Below are positions 22,459-33,270 of a stretch of DNA of 64,000 bases, in pieces; within the stretch, counting starts at the first letter, position 1, and the number at the start of each line of letters is the position of its first letter. Both the position numbers and the translations under genes were made by a program. The notes beneath the pieces were generated by a model. The model did no database searches. It was not told the origin of the DNA and worked only from the letters and a program-made list of their open reading frames with translations. The stretch is from Botryosphaeria dothidea (taxonomy: Eukaryota > Ascomycota > Dothideomycetes > Botryosphaeriales > Botryosphaeriaceae), in the NCBI GenBank assembly GCA_011503125.2, contig WWBZ02000002.1, positions 1,364,001 to 1,428,000 on the forward strand. The letters run 5' to 3'.

Positions 22459-23683
22459 ATGCCTTCGACTCTTTCTTATACCGCAGCGGGTCTTGCGGCC
22501 CTGATCCCCTTCGCAACCGCGCAGACCTACTCCAGCTGCAACCCCACCAATTCCTCCCAATTCCCCTGCTCTGCCGACGAGGGTCTGTGTCAGTCCACAG
22601 CCTTCGAGTCGGACTTCACGACGGGCGACAACAGCAGCTGGCACAGTCTGGCGGGCACGGTGTCCTACACAGACTCTGGTGCCGAGTTTACCATTGCACA
22701 GCGAGGCGATGCGCCGACGATTGAAACAGACTTTTACATCTTCTACGGAAAGGTGGAGGTGACAATGAAGTCTGCCCCTGGAACGGGGATCGTCAGTTCG
22801 ATCGTGCTCGAGAGTAACGATTTGGATGAGATTGACTGGGTGAGCAAACTTCCCTCTTTCGCTTCTCCATTTTCCCAGGCCACCACCCAAGAATAAAGAC
22901 CTTTCCGAGTGCACGAGCAATTTCATCGCAGAGCGCTAACATACCTCTTCCCAGGAATTCCTCGGCGGCGAAGACACCCTAGTCCAGTCCAACTACTTCG
23001 GCAAGGGCAACACGACGACGTACGACCGCGAGGAGGAGCACACCGTCGCCACGCCCGAGGAGACGTCGCATACGTACACGATCGACTGGACCGAGTCGGC
23101 CATCACCTGGTCCATCGACGACGCGGTCGTGCGCACGCTCAACTACGCGGACGCCGTCGACGGCACCAACTTCCCCCAGACGCCCTGCACGCTGCGCCTC
23201 GGCATCTGGGCCGGCGGCGACGAGGACAACTCGTACTGGACGCGCGTCTGGGCCGGCGGCAACACGACGTACAGCGCCGACGCCGGCATGCCGTGGACCA
23301 TGACGGTCGAGAAGGTCAGCATTACGAATTACAATCCCGCGACCAGCTACAACTACACGGACACGACCGGCAGTTCGGACAGCATTGACCTGATCGGGAC
23401 GAGCTGCGACAGCAACAGTTCGAGTACGTCGACTGCTAGCAGCAGCAGCAGCACCAGCACCAGCACCGGCACCAGCAGCTCCAGCTCCAGCTCAAGTTCC
23501 AGCAGCAGTGGCAGCAGCAACAGTACGGTGGCGAGTGCGGCAGCCGTTTCAACGCCGGGTAGCTCCGGCGCGAGCACGCCGACGCCGTCAAGCAGCTATT
23601 CGAGTGCTGGTGTGCAGAGAGTCAGCACTGATTTGAGGGAGTTTTTGTTTGGGACTTTCTTTGTTGCGCTGCTTTTGCTCTGA
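22459..23683 (+). CDS. GPI-type GH16 cell-wall transglycosylase (CRH family)
   Basis: An extracellular enzyme that links chitin to beta-glucan, 369 residues in two exons (22459-22839 and 22955-23683). It starts with a signal peptide ending near FATAQTYSSC. The glycoside hydrolase 16 catalytic motif DEIDW|EF is divided by the 115-bp intron: exon 1 ends DEIDW and exon 2 begins EFLGGEDT, so both catalytic acids are present. 'TIDWTESAITWSIDDAVVRT' and 'PQTPCTLRLGIWAGG' are family landmarks. The C-terminal 100 residues are a Ser/Thr-rich stalk coded by AGC/ACC repeats, ending in a hydrophobic segment (FGTFFVALLLL), as expected for GPI anchoring to membrane or wall. Confidence 0.92.
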
Positions 23684-23920
23684 TTTTGTTGCAGTACCCA
23701 TTGTAGCGCGTGTTTGAGATGGAAAGGACTGCGAAGTTCCGGAGAAATGTCAACGAGACCATGTATAGTATACTATTTCTGGCGTTTGCTTCATCGTTAC
23801 GAATCATGGCATTCAGATTGGCTTGTCGAGCACCAAAAGCAAATAAATCCAAGCTGAAAGTTTAAGATGGAGATGCAAGGAACAGTGGAGACGGAGAAAG
23901 AGTCCGGGAGGCAGAAAAGA

Positions 23921-23962
23921 CCGATGGCCGAGAAGCGTACGGCGGACGGTCTCGGCCATCGG
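23921..23962. repeat. Perfect inverted repeat, 13-bp arms with 16-bp loop
   Basis: CCGATGGCCGAGA at 23921-23933 is exactly complementary in reverse to 23950-23962. The right arm overlaps the start of the UaY-type site. It lies about 205 bases upstream of the xanA start codon. Confidence 0.85.
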
Positions 23963-23972
23963 GCGTCTCCGA
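23959..23972 (+). promoter_or_regulatory. UaY-type operator, TCGG-N6-CCGA
   Basis: TCGG, six bases, CCGA. This is the published recognition pattern of UaY, the Zn2Cys6 activator of purine catabolism in Aspergillus nidulans, which controls xanA there. It sits about 195 bases upstream of the xanA start. Binding in this organism is inferred. Confidence 0.6.
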
Positions 23973-24039
23973 CCGCCTTCGCCCCTCCATCCCCCGCAAT
24001 CTGCACTTGCCCAAAACCGTTACGAAACGATCGTCTCTT

Positions 24040-24045
24040 TGATAG
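24040..24045 (+). promoter_or_regulatory. AreA-type GATA site
   Basis: TGATAG matches HGATAR, the site of the nitrogen regulator AreA. It lies between the UaY-type site and the TATA box. A single six-base match is weak on its own; context raises it. Confidence 0.35.
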
Positions 24046-24077
24046 GAGACCTCCGGCTCCATCCACTCCTCAAACCC

Positions 24078-24085
24078 TATATAAG
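24078..24085 (+). promoter_or_regulatory. TATA box of xanA
   Basis: TATATAAG 89 bases upstream of the start codon at 24167. Confidence 0.55.
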
Positions 24086-24166
24086 GCCTCGCCCAAGACC
24101 GTCCCTGACCTCCACAACACATCCCACTGACATACGGTCGCCCTGAACTCTCACAAACCCAACAAG

Positions 24167-25453
24167 ATGCCCCACTCCGTATCTACTCCGACGATCCAGC
24201 CCCTGCCCAAGGCTCCGGGCTCTGACGTAGACTTTGGCGCTGTCGTCACCGGGCTCGACGTCGAAAACCTCAGCGGTAAGTGGTAGAACGCATGCGTGAA
24301 ACTGGTCCATGGTGAAATTCGGGCATCTGCAAAGATCAAACAAGGGTGCACTCCGGGGAACGGTAACCACCTTGGGTAAGTCTTCGACCAACTCTCGTCT
24401 GCCCAGGACAACGAGCTGACCCGAGACCCCGCAGACGCCGACTTCTCCTTCCTCCACGACGCCCTCTACCGCAACAGCGTCGTCGTCGTCAAGACCAGCC
24501 CGGGCCTGTCGCCCAAGGCCCAGTACGAGCTGACCCGGCGCTTCGACCCGGCCGTCACCACCTACGGCCACGGCAAGACGCTCGACGCCAAGCGCTCCGT
24601 CCTGCACCCGGACCTCAAGACCATCCCGCACCAGCCGCAGGTCCAGGTCATCGGCAATGGCTTCGTCGCCTCGTACGAGGGCCTCGAGAACATCGCCCTG
24701 CGCCACCCGCACCACCGCAAGTTCCACAAGACCCACGTGCCCGACGACGAGGACCTCGACTTCACCCGCTTCTTCCGCTGGCACATCGACGCCGCCCTGT
24801 ACGCCCTCAACCCGCCGCGCGTGACGTCGCTGCTGGCCGTGCGCGTCCCCAAGGGCAGGCGCCAGACGTGCCGCTACGACGACGGCACGGGCGACGAGCT
24901 GGCCGTGCCGCTCGGCACCACCGCCTTCGTCAGCGGCTACCGCATGTTCGACCTCCTGTCGCCCGAGGACCAGGCGTTCGCGCGCACCAGCACCGTCGAG
25001 TACGCGCCGCACCCGTACATCTGGATGTCGCCGGCGGCGTCGCGCCCGACGGGGCTGGGCATGCTGTCGGAGGGCAGGGAGCTGTCGGACGCGGAGCTGC
25101 CGCCGGTCGAGCAGGACAAGATCATGCGCCTGCCCATGTGCTGGAAGAACCCGGTCACGGGCAGGCTGGCGCTGCAGATCCACCCGAGCGCGGTGCGGCG
25201 CATCCACAAGGCCGACGGGAGCGTCATCGAGGATCTGGAGGAGGTGCGGGAGACCGTGTATAGGCTGCAGCGGCCGGCAATTGCGCCCAAGTACGTCTAC
25301 CCGCACGACTGGGAGGAGGGCGACCTGGTGCTGTTCAACAACCAGGGCGTCATCCACTCGGTCGTTGGCGCGTTTGCTGAGGACGAGGTGAGGCTGTTCA
25401 GGCAGTGCAACTTGGCTGCTAGCACGCGTCCTACGGGGCCGGACGACGAGTAG
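24167..25453 (+). CDS. xanA: Alpha-ketoglutarate-dependent xanthine dioxygenase
   Basis: Converts xanthine to uric acid with Fe(II), 2-oxoglutarate and O2, replacing or supplementing molybdenum xanthine dehydrogenase; cytosolic. 375 residues, two exons (24167-24275 and 24435-25453), near the 370 residues of the Aspergillus enzyme. The TauD-like fold keeps the iron ligands His153-x-Asp155 (RWHIDAALY) and His344 (GVIHSV), and the 2-oxoglutarate-binding Arg (LFRQCN). The stretches YGHGKTLDAKRSVLHPDL and TIPHQPQVQVIGNG are characteristic of XanA rather than taurine dioxygenases. No other purine gene is adjacent. A UaY-type site and a GATA site upstream suggest induction by purines and nitrogen control. 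The call is by family motif, not alignment. Confidence 0.9.
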
Positions 25454-25596
25454 TGGAATTGCTGCGGTTGTGAAAAAGCGAAGTTCCTACTGTTGATGCC
25501 ATCGTTTTGTTCTCTCTTTCTGACCAATAGAATAGCGCTTTGATTACATGAACGTTGCTCACAATATCTACAAAACCAATCACGAATTTTCTTCCA

Positions 25597-25615
25597 TCTC
25601 TCTCTCTCTCTCTCT
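25597..25615. repeat. (TC)n microsatellite abutting a stop codon
   Basis: Nineteen bases of TC dinucleotide; its last two bases are part of the TAG stop codon of the minus-strand acyl-CoA synthetase gene. Confidence 0.9.
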
Positions 25616-27800
25616 AGAGCTTCAGTTTCCCGGCCTGAATCTGTCTGTAGTCTTCCTCTTTGAACGGCACATATCGGTCCCCGCCGGGCGGTAGCCAGTA
25701 CAGCCCATCCCCTGCCTTCTCCACGAGCCCAACGTCCATACCCTCCTCCCTCAATCGACCCTTCTGCATCTTCATGGTCCCCGTGTAGTCAATCTTCGGC
25801 GTGATACGCAGAAAGATAGGCACCGCGTACCGGGGCAGCGACTTGACCGCGTGAGCCGCTAGGCCAGCAAAGTCAAACGAGTTCTCGGTGACGCCATCCG
25901 CGAGGGTGATTGCAGCGCCGCCGCAGCGGCCATCCGCGTGCGGCACAGCGATGCCGTACACGTTGGCCTCGGCGACGTGCGGGTGCGCGCCCACGACGTC
26001 CGACACCTCGTTGGTCGACACGTTCTCTGCCTTCCAGCGGAACGTGTCACCGAGACGGTCGACGAAGAAGAGGCGTCCTTCCGAGTCGAGGCGCATCATG
26101 TCGCCGGAGCGGAACCACCTGGGGGTTACATCAGTCTTCCAACAACCCCCAAAATGAGTCAACAGAGCAAAACTCACAGATCCCCCTTCTCAAACACATC
26201 CTCCAGCTTCCGCTTCCCCCCCGCCCCAGGATTCCTATAGTACCCGGCAAACCCATCATCCGGCTGCGCCCTATCCATCCTGCTCAGCATCTCCCCCGGC
26301 TCCCCATCCGCGCACCTCACCGCCCACCCATCCGCGCCCCTCACCATCACATCCCCGCCCTCCTTATCCACCCGCACAATCGCGCTCGCCTTCCTGTTCC
26401 GCACCCGCCACAGCCCGCCCCGCAGCGCCACCGCATGCCGCGTAAACTCCCCCCGATTCCGGTTCACCCCGCTCGCCAGCCCGTCCGTCGCGCCGTACAG
26501 CTCCGCGATCGTCGCGATCCCGAAGCGCTGGCGAAACGCCTCCCAGATGTCCGGCCGCATGCCGTTGCCCCACGCCATCTCGACGCGGTGCGCGCGGTCG
26601 AGCGGGCCCGGCGGCGCGTTCATCAGGTAGCGGCACAGCTCGCCGACGTACTGGACGACGGTCGCGCCGCCCGCGACCACGTCCGGCCAGAAACTGGCGT
26701 GCGAGAAGCGCCGGCCCAGCACGACCGTGCCGCCCGCGTGCAGCAGCGCTAGCGTGCACAGCCCGTGCGCGGCGACGTGGTAGAGCGGCATGCACGTGTA
26801 CATGCGCGAGGAGGGCGCCAGGGCGAGCGAGTGCGCGACCATGTGGCCGAAGATGAGGTCGCGCGCGGTGCTGATCTGGGTCGCTTTGGGGAGGCCGGTC
26901 GTGCCGGAGGTGTAGATGAGGGCGCGGAGGGAGGTGGGCTCGAGGGAGGAGGTGAGGGAGGCGGGGATGGGGGCGGCGTTGGTGAGGGTGGTGGCGAGCG
27001 TGGGGGAGTAGTAGAGGGTGCGGACCTGGGAGGGGGGTTAGCACGAACGGGGGGGGGGGGCGTTGGGAAGGGGAGGGGAGGGGAGGGGAGGGGGGTTTAT
27101 TTTCTTACGCCGGAGTTTTGGAGTTCGGCTTCGTGTGGCTCGACGAGGGGTTTTGTCTCGACGTCGGCGAGGAGGTAGCGGCATTGGCAGAGCTGCAGGT
27201 ACGGCGGAAGATGTAGGTCAGCGTGCATTCAACCAACCATAGCTTGGCGAGGATGGCCGGGCATTACCGTCACGCAGTGCACAAGGGCCTTGCTGGTCAG
27301 ATTGCAGTTGATGAAGCTCGGCACCGCACCCAGAGCGTCCAGGGCGAACCAGAGGATCATGTACTCCGGGCTGTTTGGCCCATCCAGCGCCACAATCTCG
27401 CCCGTCTTGACTCCCAGGTCGTCCTTCAGCCAATTGGCCGCCTTGCGCACGTCAGTCAGGAACTGGGCGTAGGTCCACTCCCTCCGTTTGTCTGGCCCGG
27501 CGGCGGAGTCGTAGATGAGCCATGGGTGATTCGGTTGCCGCTCTGCTTGCTCCTCGAGGACGTGATAGTTGAGCAGGCGCTTCTTGCGTTGGCGCAGAAG
27601 GAAGTAGACGGCGGCAAGGGGTGTCAGGAGCTCGTTTTTCAGGTCATGGGCGAGGTGGAATTTGGCATTGAGGTAGGCGCCCAGACTGGCGACAGCTGCG
27701 GCAGCAGCGGCAACGGGCAGCACTGGACCAGAGAAAAATTGTTAGTGCGAGGATATGTGGTGATTTGGGGGTTCTGGGAGTGCTGTTTTGTACCAGACAT
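25614..27800 (-). CDS. FAT1/FATP-type very long-chain acyl-CoA synthetase
   Basis: Activates long and very long fatty acids to CoA thioesters (ATP to AMP) and can couple import to activation; expected in ER, peroxisome or lipid-body membrane. Five exons on the minus strand: 27794-27800, 27268-27722, 27109-27192, 26178-27025, 25614-26118, 632 residues. The first exon supplies only ATGTCTG. An Ala-rich N-terminal membrane segment follows. The AMP-binding P-loop is IYTSGTTGLPKAT; 'ELYGATDG' and the FATP motif 'RLGDTFRWKAENVSTNEV' complete the adenylate-forming core. The C-terminus YRQIQAGKLKL is like that of FAT1 proteins. It lies 160 bases downstream of convergent xanA. An intron (27026-27108) is extremely G-rich on the plus strand. 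Confidence 0.9.
27049..27095. repeat. G-run and (GGGGA)n array inside an intron
   Basis: Twelve consecutive G at 27049-27060, then repeated GGGGA units. All lies in intron 3 of the acyl-CoA synthetase gene, on the strand opposite to the mRNA. It has G-quadruplex potential. Confidence 0.85.
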
Positions 27801-28501
27801 GTCAGGCAGGCCTCGATGCTCGCGACAGGAGCGGGAGAAAGGGAAGAAACGGGGTACAGGCAGGCGGCAGCATGTTCGTGATTGTAGTGGAGATAAGTAG
27901 CGGAGATGTGCCCATAGCTCATGCTGACGCTCCGCATCCTCGGTTCAGGGCCCAACGGCTGCACGCCCATTGGAAACTAATCGCCGCCGCCAACATGTCA
28001 GACCAGCCCGCCCGTCCTTCGTGGTTGGTCCGTCGCGCATCCTGATCCTGTTAACTTTGGCTCGCTTCAGATTCGCGCGTGGAGCGGTTCAGCGTGGTCT
28101 TGATTACTTTTGTCGGCCGGCGATAAAGTTGACTTTCATACGTCCGTAAGGTCCAACTCAATGCACATCCGCCCGAAGAGCCGCTCGCTTGCCGTCTTGG
28201 CTCCACAGATACATCGCCGGGTGCGCCTGTGGCGCAATCGTCCGTGAACACCACTCCGGGAAACTGGTTCAACTCAGCCGCCCCCGCATTCTTACCCCAC
28301 AGGCTTGCCGCCACCAGCCATTAGCTCCGTCCATCTGACTCATGCACTCTTCTCATCGAGGAAGTCTCAGGAACATCAATTGCTACGGTGCATATCAACC
28401 GAGTCAGAGCTCGACCCAGACGCAAAAAGTCATCATTTACAAGCCATGAATCTCAACACTGACCGGCACCTCCCCATCGTCACCTCAAAACAGCCAAAGC
28501 C
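27801..28501. other. Intergenic region
   Basis: Upstream of the acyl-CoA synthetase gene and downstream of the MFS gene, both minus strand. No further feature recognised. Confidence 0.5.
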
Positions 28502-30359
28502 TCAAAACTCGGCATGCGTCTTGATGTGCAGCTTCTCCAGCAGGTTGTTCCGGTGCCACCAGCTGCGATACCTCTTGCCCCAGAAGAACAGCGGCGGCGT
28601 CGACACCACCATGGCGAACCCGATGCCGCCCATGACGTAGAAGACCTGCGCCGGCCCAGCGTCCGCCGTCCAATCGTTGACGAAGTAGCTGAACCCGTAG
28701 AACACAAAGTTCTTGAACACCATGCCGATGATGAAGATCTCCGACGACATGTCGCGGTACGCGTCGATGCCGTACGCCGACGCCGCGATGGCCACGCACA
28801 GGATCCCGAACAGGTCGATCCCGTGCGCCGTCGCCGTCGCGTAGTAGCTGACCTGCTGCTCGCACAGGTGCCCGAACACCATCAGCCCGATCCCCATCAG
28901 CAGGCCCGGAAACATGCAGAGCAGCCGGAACTCCGGCTCGTACACGCCCCTGTTGCGCCGCGACGCCCACCCGATCAGCGGGTCCGACACCAGGCCCATG
29001 AAGATGGCGCCCAGCAGCCCGCCGATGAAGGGCCCCATCGACAGGTAGCCGACGCCGGACGCGGTGAGGAGGTAGGGCGGCGCCGAGAAGATCTGCGCCA
29101 TCACGTACGACTGCGCGACGAGGAAGGCGACCGACAGGCCCGACACGATGACGATCCAGAGGACGGCGACGTTGAGGCAGACGGCGAAGGGCGCGACGAG
29201 CAGCTGCAGGAGGTTGTCGTCCGAGTAGGTCCCCGTGAAGACGGCCGTCTGCTGCCAGAACGTCTTCGCCGGCGGGATGGACGGGCGTGGCGACTCGACG
29301 TGCTCGAGGTGCTTGGTCTCGTCCTTTTCACTGCTGCTCGCCGGCACGCCGTCTTCGGAGATCTCGTCCAGCTCGTAGCGCCGGGCGCGGATGTATTGCG
29401 TTTCGGGGACGAAGAAGAAGAGCAGGATGCATTCGACCGCCGCAAAGGGGATCTGTTGCTTGTGTGTTAGCGAACTGACGAGCAGTCGAGCAGGGCGGTG
29501 GCCACAGACGAAGATGTGGAACAAGTACTTCCATCCCAGGTTTGCCGTGATGGGCCCGCAGATGATGGCGGAGAAATTCGACGCCGCTCCCAGGATGAAC
29601 TGCATCATCGCCATGAAGTATCCGCGCTCGTGGACGAAGTACAAGTCGCCGATCATGGAGATGATCAAGCTCTCAAAGGCTGAGATGCTGAACCCCTGAA
29701 CAATACGTGCTGTGAGCAGCGTGTCGTAGTCGTTGGCACACGAGCCAATGATGGTTCCGACAAGGCCAAACAGTGACGAGATCAGATACATCGGTCGCTT
29801 TCCCCACTTTCGAGAGCACGCCGATACGAAGGGTCCGGTCGCACCGACCACCAGAAGTACTGCAAGAATTCAGTAAGGACCAAGCTGTGAAGAGGATATC
29901 GCTTACGGTAACCAGAGATGACAGTGATGTCTCCAATAGGACGCTTGAACTCCATCGCAATCACCACAAGTCCTGGACTGAGAAGTGGAGCTAGTCTACA
30001 TCAGCATCGGCTTGATGAAACACTTGACTGCATACTCACCAATGGTGGCAGCGTAGAGAATGGCCCCAAACCCAACGATCGACATCATGATAAGTTTCTT
30101 CGTCGTTGAGAAGTTAAGCGGGTCATTGGGATCATCGGAGCTAGCAGACTGTTAGCGTAGATGTTCATGCAAACCGCCCATCTCCCGTCGTAAGTGCTTA
30201 CGGTTGAGGCACAAGCACGATGTGAGCATGCCTGCCCTTGCCATGCTTCAAGCCCTCGCCCCTGCCGGGATCGTTCTCCTGAGCTTGTCGCTCATCGAGA
30301 ACAACAGTTGCCGGCACATGGAGGAGGTGTTTGTCTTCGAGTATACCGAGGAAACCCAT
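28502..30359 (-). CDS. MFS transporter, DHA1-like
   Basis: Membrane transporter of the major facilitator superfamily, 547 residues, with a predicted cytosolic N-terminus of about 55 residues. Five exons on the minus strand: 30202-30359, 30040-30140, 29907-29990, 29510-29859, 28502-29452. The start of the membrane part is 'PNDPLNFSTTKKL', a fungal DHA1-type opening. Motif A is the variant 'ACSRKWGKRPMY', and the segment-5 region is 'NLGWKYLFHIF'. A long hydrophilic central loop (KDETKHLEHVESPRPS) separates the two halves. Similar proteins are often annotated as HOL1-like or drug transporters. It is co-oriented with the P450 700 bases upstream and may export or import the substrate of that enzyme; this is inference. 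Confidence 0.88.
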
Positions 30360-31053
30360 CTTCGCGAACAGGTGGAGGTTGAGAGACGGTGTGGCGAATC
30401 AGCAGGGGGATAGAGAATGCCGCCTCACTTGTATGCAGTACTGCAAAGAAGGAGCGTCACCCAAATACGTAGCTGCGAAGGCTCTATTTGTGGTCCCAGG
30501 CAAGGGGTTCGGCAGTCGGCGGCAGTTTTGGAGCGCGCACAATAGGAGGCGCAATGGGGTCAGATCCGGGGGACGGGTTGGGGAAATCTGGGGTTGAACG
30601 GAATGAGCCGTGTTTTTAGGCCAGCCCAACTCCCCCGCACGAGACCTGACGAGCGCCCGTTGCGGTCAATATCGTTCTGAAACCCAGAGATAGAGTAGGT
30701 CTTGGCTGCATCATGGCTGGAGCTGAACATGGGGTGAAATGTGGGGATATGCCAGCACCGTGCCTTGTGAGCCAAATCCTTCGCGTCCCGCCCCTGCACA
30801 AGACGCAACCTTAATCTTGCCAACTACTTCATTCACTCCAGCTGTATAGATAGTTTAGGCAGGAGGAAAAATTGTTTATTTATTTTTGACAAGGTGGGGG
30901 CCCGTTTTGGAAGCTGGCACTGTCTGTCGCAAAGTGTCTCGGAAGAATTTGAGAGATTAACGGCGATCTTATGCATTCACATCTACGTGCCTCGGCTGCG
31001 CTGATACATATCCCTCAAAGAAAGACGATTTGGCCAGCCCTCAATGTTTTCTC
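30360..31053. other. Intergenic region between tandem minus-strand genes
   Basis: P450 3' flank and MFS promoter. AT-rich tract near 30870-30890; nothing else recognised. Confidence 0.5.
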
Positions 31054-32774
31054 TCAATATTTAGTATTGACAGCCGCCTCGCAGTCTCGTCGAATAAGAT
31101 CTGCGTGCTTTTCGCTCCTCGGCTTAATATTGACCTTGAACGGCGGCTTGCCCCCGTTCAATTGCGGAATATCCATGGTATCAATCGGCTCATTCTAAAC
31201 GCTTCATCAGTATTTTTGGAAATCGGTCGAGCCTGAGGTGCTTACCGGATCCTGCTCAAAATCGAAGCAGTACAGGAGCCTGGCAATGGCAATCCATACG
31301 TTCATCTCGCCGACGTTCCACCCCACGCATACGCGCCGGCCTGTCGCGCGTTATTTAATGTTTCAGGAATGCCAATAAGGTGCCAACTTACCAGGGCCAA
31401 ATCCCCAATGTCCTTTCATCGGATTGTTGAGATCCTCATTCAGGAACCTGTCCGGCCAAAACCTTTCTGGCTCGGGGTACTCCTCGGAATCCAACGCCAG
31501 CGCCCAAGCATTCCACGTGAAGACTGTGCCGGCAGGGAACCTATAGCCCTCATACTCATCATCCTTGATCAGAGCCGTGGGCACACCCATCTCCGCAATA
31601 TTCGGGCGCCATCTGAATCCCTCCTTCACGACCGCCGTCATGTACGGCAGACTGTCCCTATCGTCCCACCCCGGTAGCCTCTCAGCATTCGCACCACATA
31701 CCGCATCCAGCTGCTTCCTCGCCCTCTCCACCCAGTCCGGATAAGTGGCAGCCCCTGCGATGATATCAATGACCGTCAGCCTGGACGTGTCCGTCCCCGC
31801 CTCCATCAGCGTCCCCAGCACGAACAGCGTCTGCGTCTCGCCAAACTCCGCCGCCTCCTTGGTCTGCAGGAAGTCCTTCGCAAAGCAATCCCTCTGCTGG
31901 CCCCTCTCCATGCGCGCGCGGATCTCCGCCAGCTCGCGCTTGTACACGCCGCGCGTGAACTCGTAGCACGCCTGGCCGCGGCGCCGCCACCACTGCAGCG
32001 GGCGCGGCAGGGCCGCGAGGACGGGGAAGGCGTCGACGACGTTGGTGCCGGGCTGCTGGTTGCCGAGGAACATCTCGATGGTCTGCATCAGCTCGGCGGT
32101 GTGCGGGTTATCGAGGTCCATGCGCTTGCCGAAGACGACGCTCATGATGACGCTGTTGCTGTAGCGCGCGTTCGCGCTGAACCAGCGGTCCGGGCGGTGC
32201 AGGTAGTCCCAGAGCAGGTGTTTGCTCTCGAGGTCCTGGTATCTAGGGCCGCGCGTCTTCAGGTGGGAGGGGTTTGAGAAGCGGGGAGGAGGGGGGGGAG
32301 GGCTTACGGTTTGTAGGTGTCTTTTTGTCTGGTGGAGAGGATGTGGTGCATAATCTTCCGCACCGCGCGCCACCGCTCGCCGTACGGCATCAGCACCATC
32401 CGGCACCCGGCGCTCATGATCTCGCCCGTGAAGGGGAAGCGCGGCCGCGAGCAGTAGATGTTGGCGCGCCGCTCCAGCAGCGCCCGCACGTGTCGTGACT
32501 TGTTCAGGAAGACCCAGGTCGTCAATCCGAAGCGCACCGTGTGCATGTCGCCATGTTTGAGCGCGCACTCCCGCGCCCAGGGGCCATGGCCGCTGGCTGG
32601 CGTGCTGAAGAGGTTGCCGAAGATGGGGATTGCTCCGGAGATGGTCGGCGGGAGGCGGTATTTGCGGTTCCAGCGGTAGGATTCGAGAGCGTAGTAGATG
32701 ATAGGGAGCAGGATTATAGCGGCGATGGCCGTGATTGTGGGAGGGACGTCTTTGATGCTGTCCGTCACTGACAT
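31054..32774 (-). CDS. Cytochrome P450 monooxygenase (E-class, group I)
   Basis: Heme-thiolate monooxygenase on the ER membrane, 517 residues. Four exons on the minus strand: 32308-32774, 31392-32242, 31246-31340, 31054-31194. An N-terminal anchor (TAIAAIILLPIIYYAL) and a proline-rich hinge (YRLPPTISGAIPIFGN) precede the core. The I-helix oxygen motif is EAGTDTSR. The ExxR position reads KEGFRW, and the PERF-type motif is FWPDRFL. The heme loop FGPGRRVCVGWN with Cys444 is assembled across intron 2. It resembles the large group of fungal secondary-metabolism P450s of the O-methylsterigmatocystin oxidoreductase type; substrate unknown. It is divergent from an SDR gene, with 496 bases between starts, which suggests shared regulation. 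Confidence 0.92.
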
Positions 32775-33270
32775 GGTGAATGGTAAACGCAAAGAGATAC
32801 CATCAAAAAGTTACTGGATTTGTCCAGATGAGGAAATTGAGCTGGCAGTAGTTCGGTGGCGCCCTGTTGGAGAAAGCCTCGCCGGCCATTGCTTTTACAG
32901 GAGCCATGCTTCATTTTAGTGGCCTGGCATCAGTGAACAGGCTTCGTGCACGGTTGGGGAAGATGCGGGGAAACATGGGGAAGTGTTGCGGGGTGAGAAC
33001 ATCCTGGGAAGCCCATGGAGACCGATTCTCCTCACCAGAGCTCAGCCGTGGCGCCTGGCGTTCAAAACAGCCCCGCATTCCGGCGTCGACGGACTTTGGA
33101 CCGTTTCATAGATGCCGAAGGGCCCACTCTAGAAAGCGAAGATCTTGTGACGCTATCGTGACCTGCGGGAGGCGGAAAGCGAGGGCGGTAGTTTGACTGA
33201 GGAGGAAAATGTTTACTTAAAAAGCCAAGTGACAGAACTTGGGACTCAAAGTTCCCGTCCCGCTTTGGAC
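32775..33270. promoter_or_regulatory. Divergent promoter region of P450 and SDR genes
   Basis: 496 bases separate the two start codons, so the genes probably share control elements. No specific operator recognised. Confidence 0.5.

Larger units (their letters stand above)
23684..24166. other. Intergenic region: GH16 3' flank and xanA promoter
   Basis: Contains the inverted repeat, UaY-type operator, GATA site and TATA box listed separately. Confidence 0.6.

Noticed and set aside
22081..22926. 281-codon minus-strand frame upstream of and across GH16 exon 1
   Set aside because: No family resemblance, and it overlaps the signal peptide and catalytic exon of the GH16 gene.
24077..25357. 426-codon minus-strand frame
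   Set aside because: Antisense to xanA, Val/Arg/Leu-rich without motifs. The xanA frame is strongly supported.
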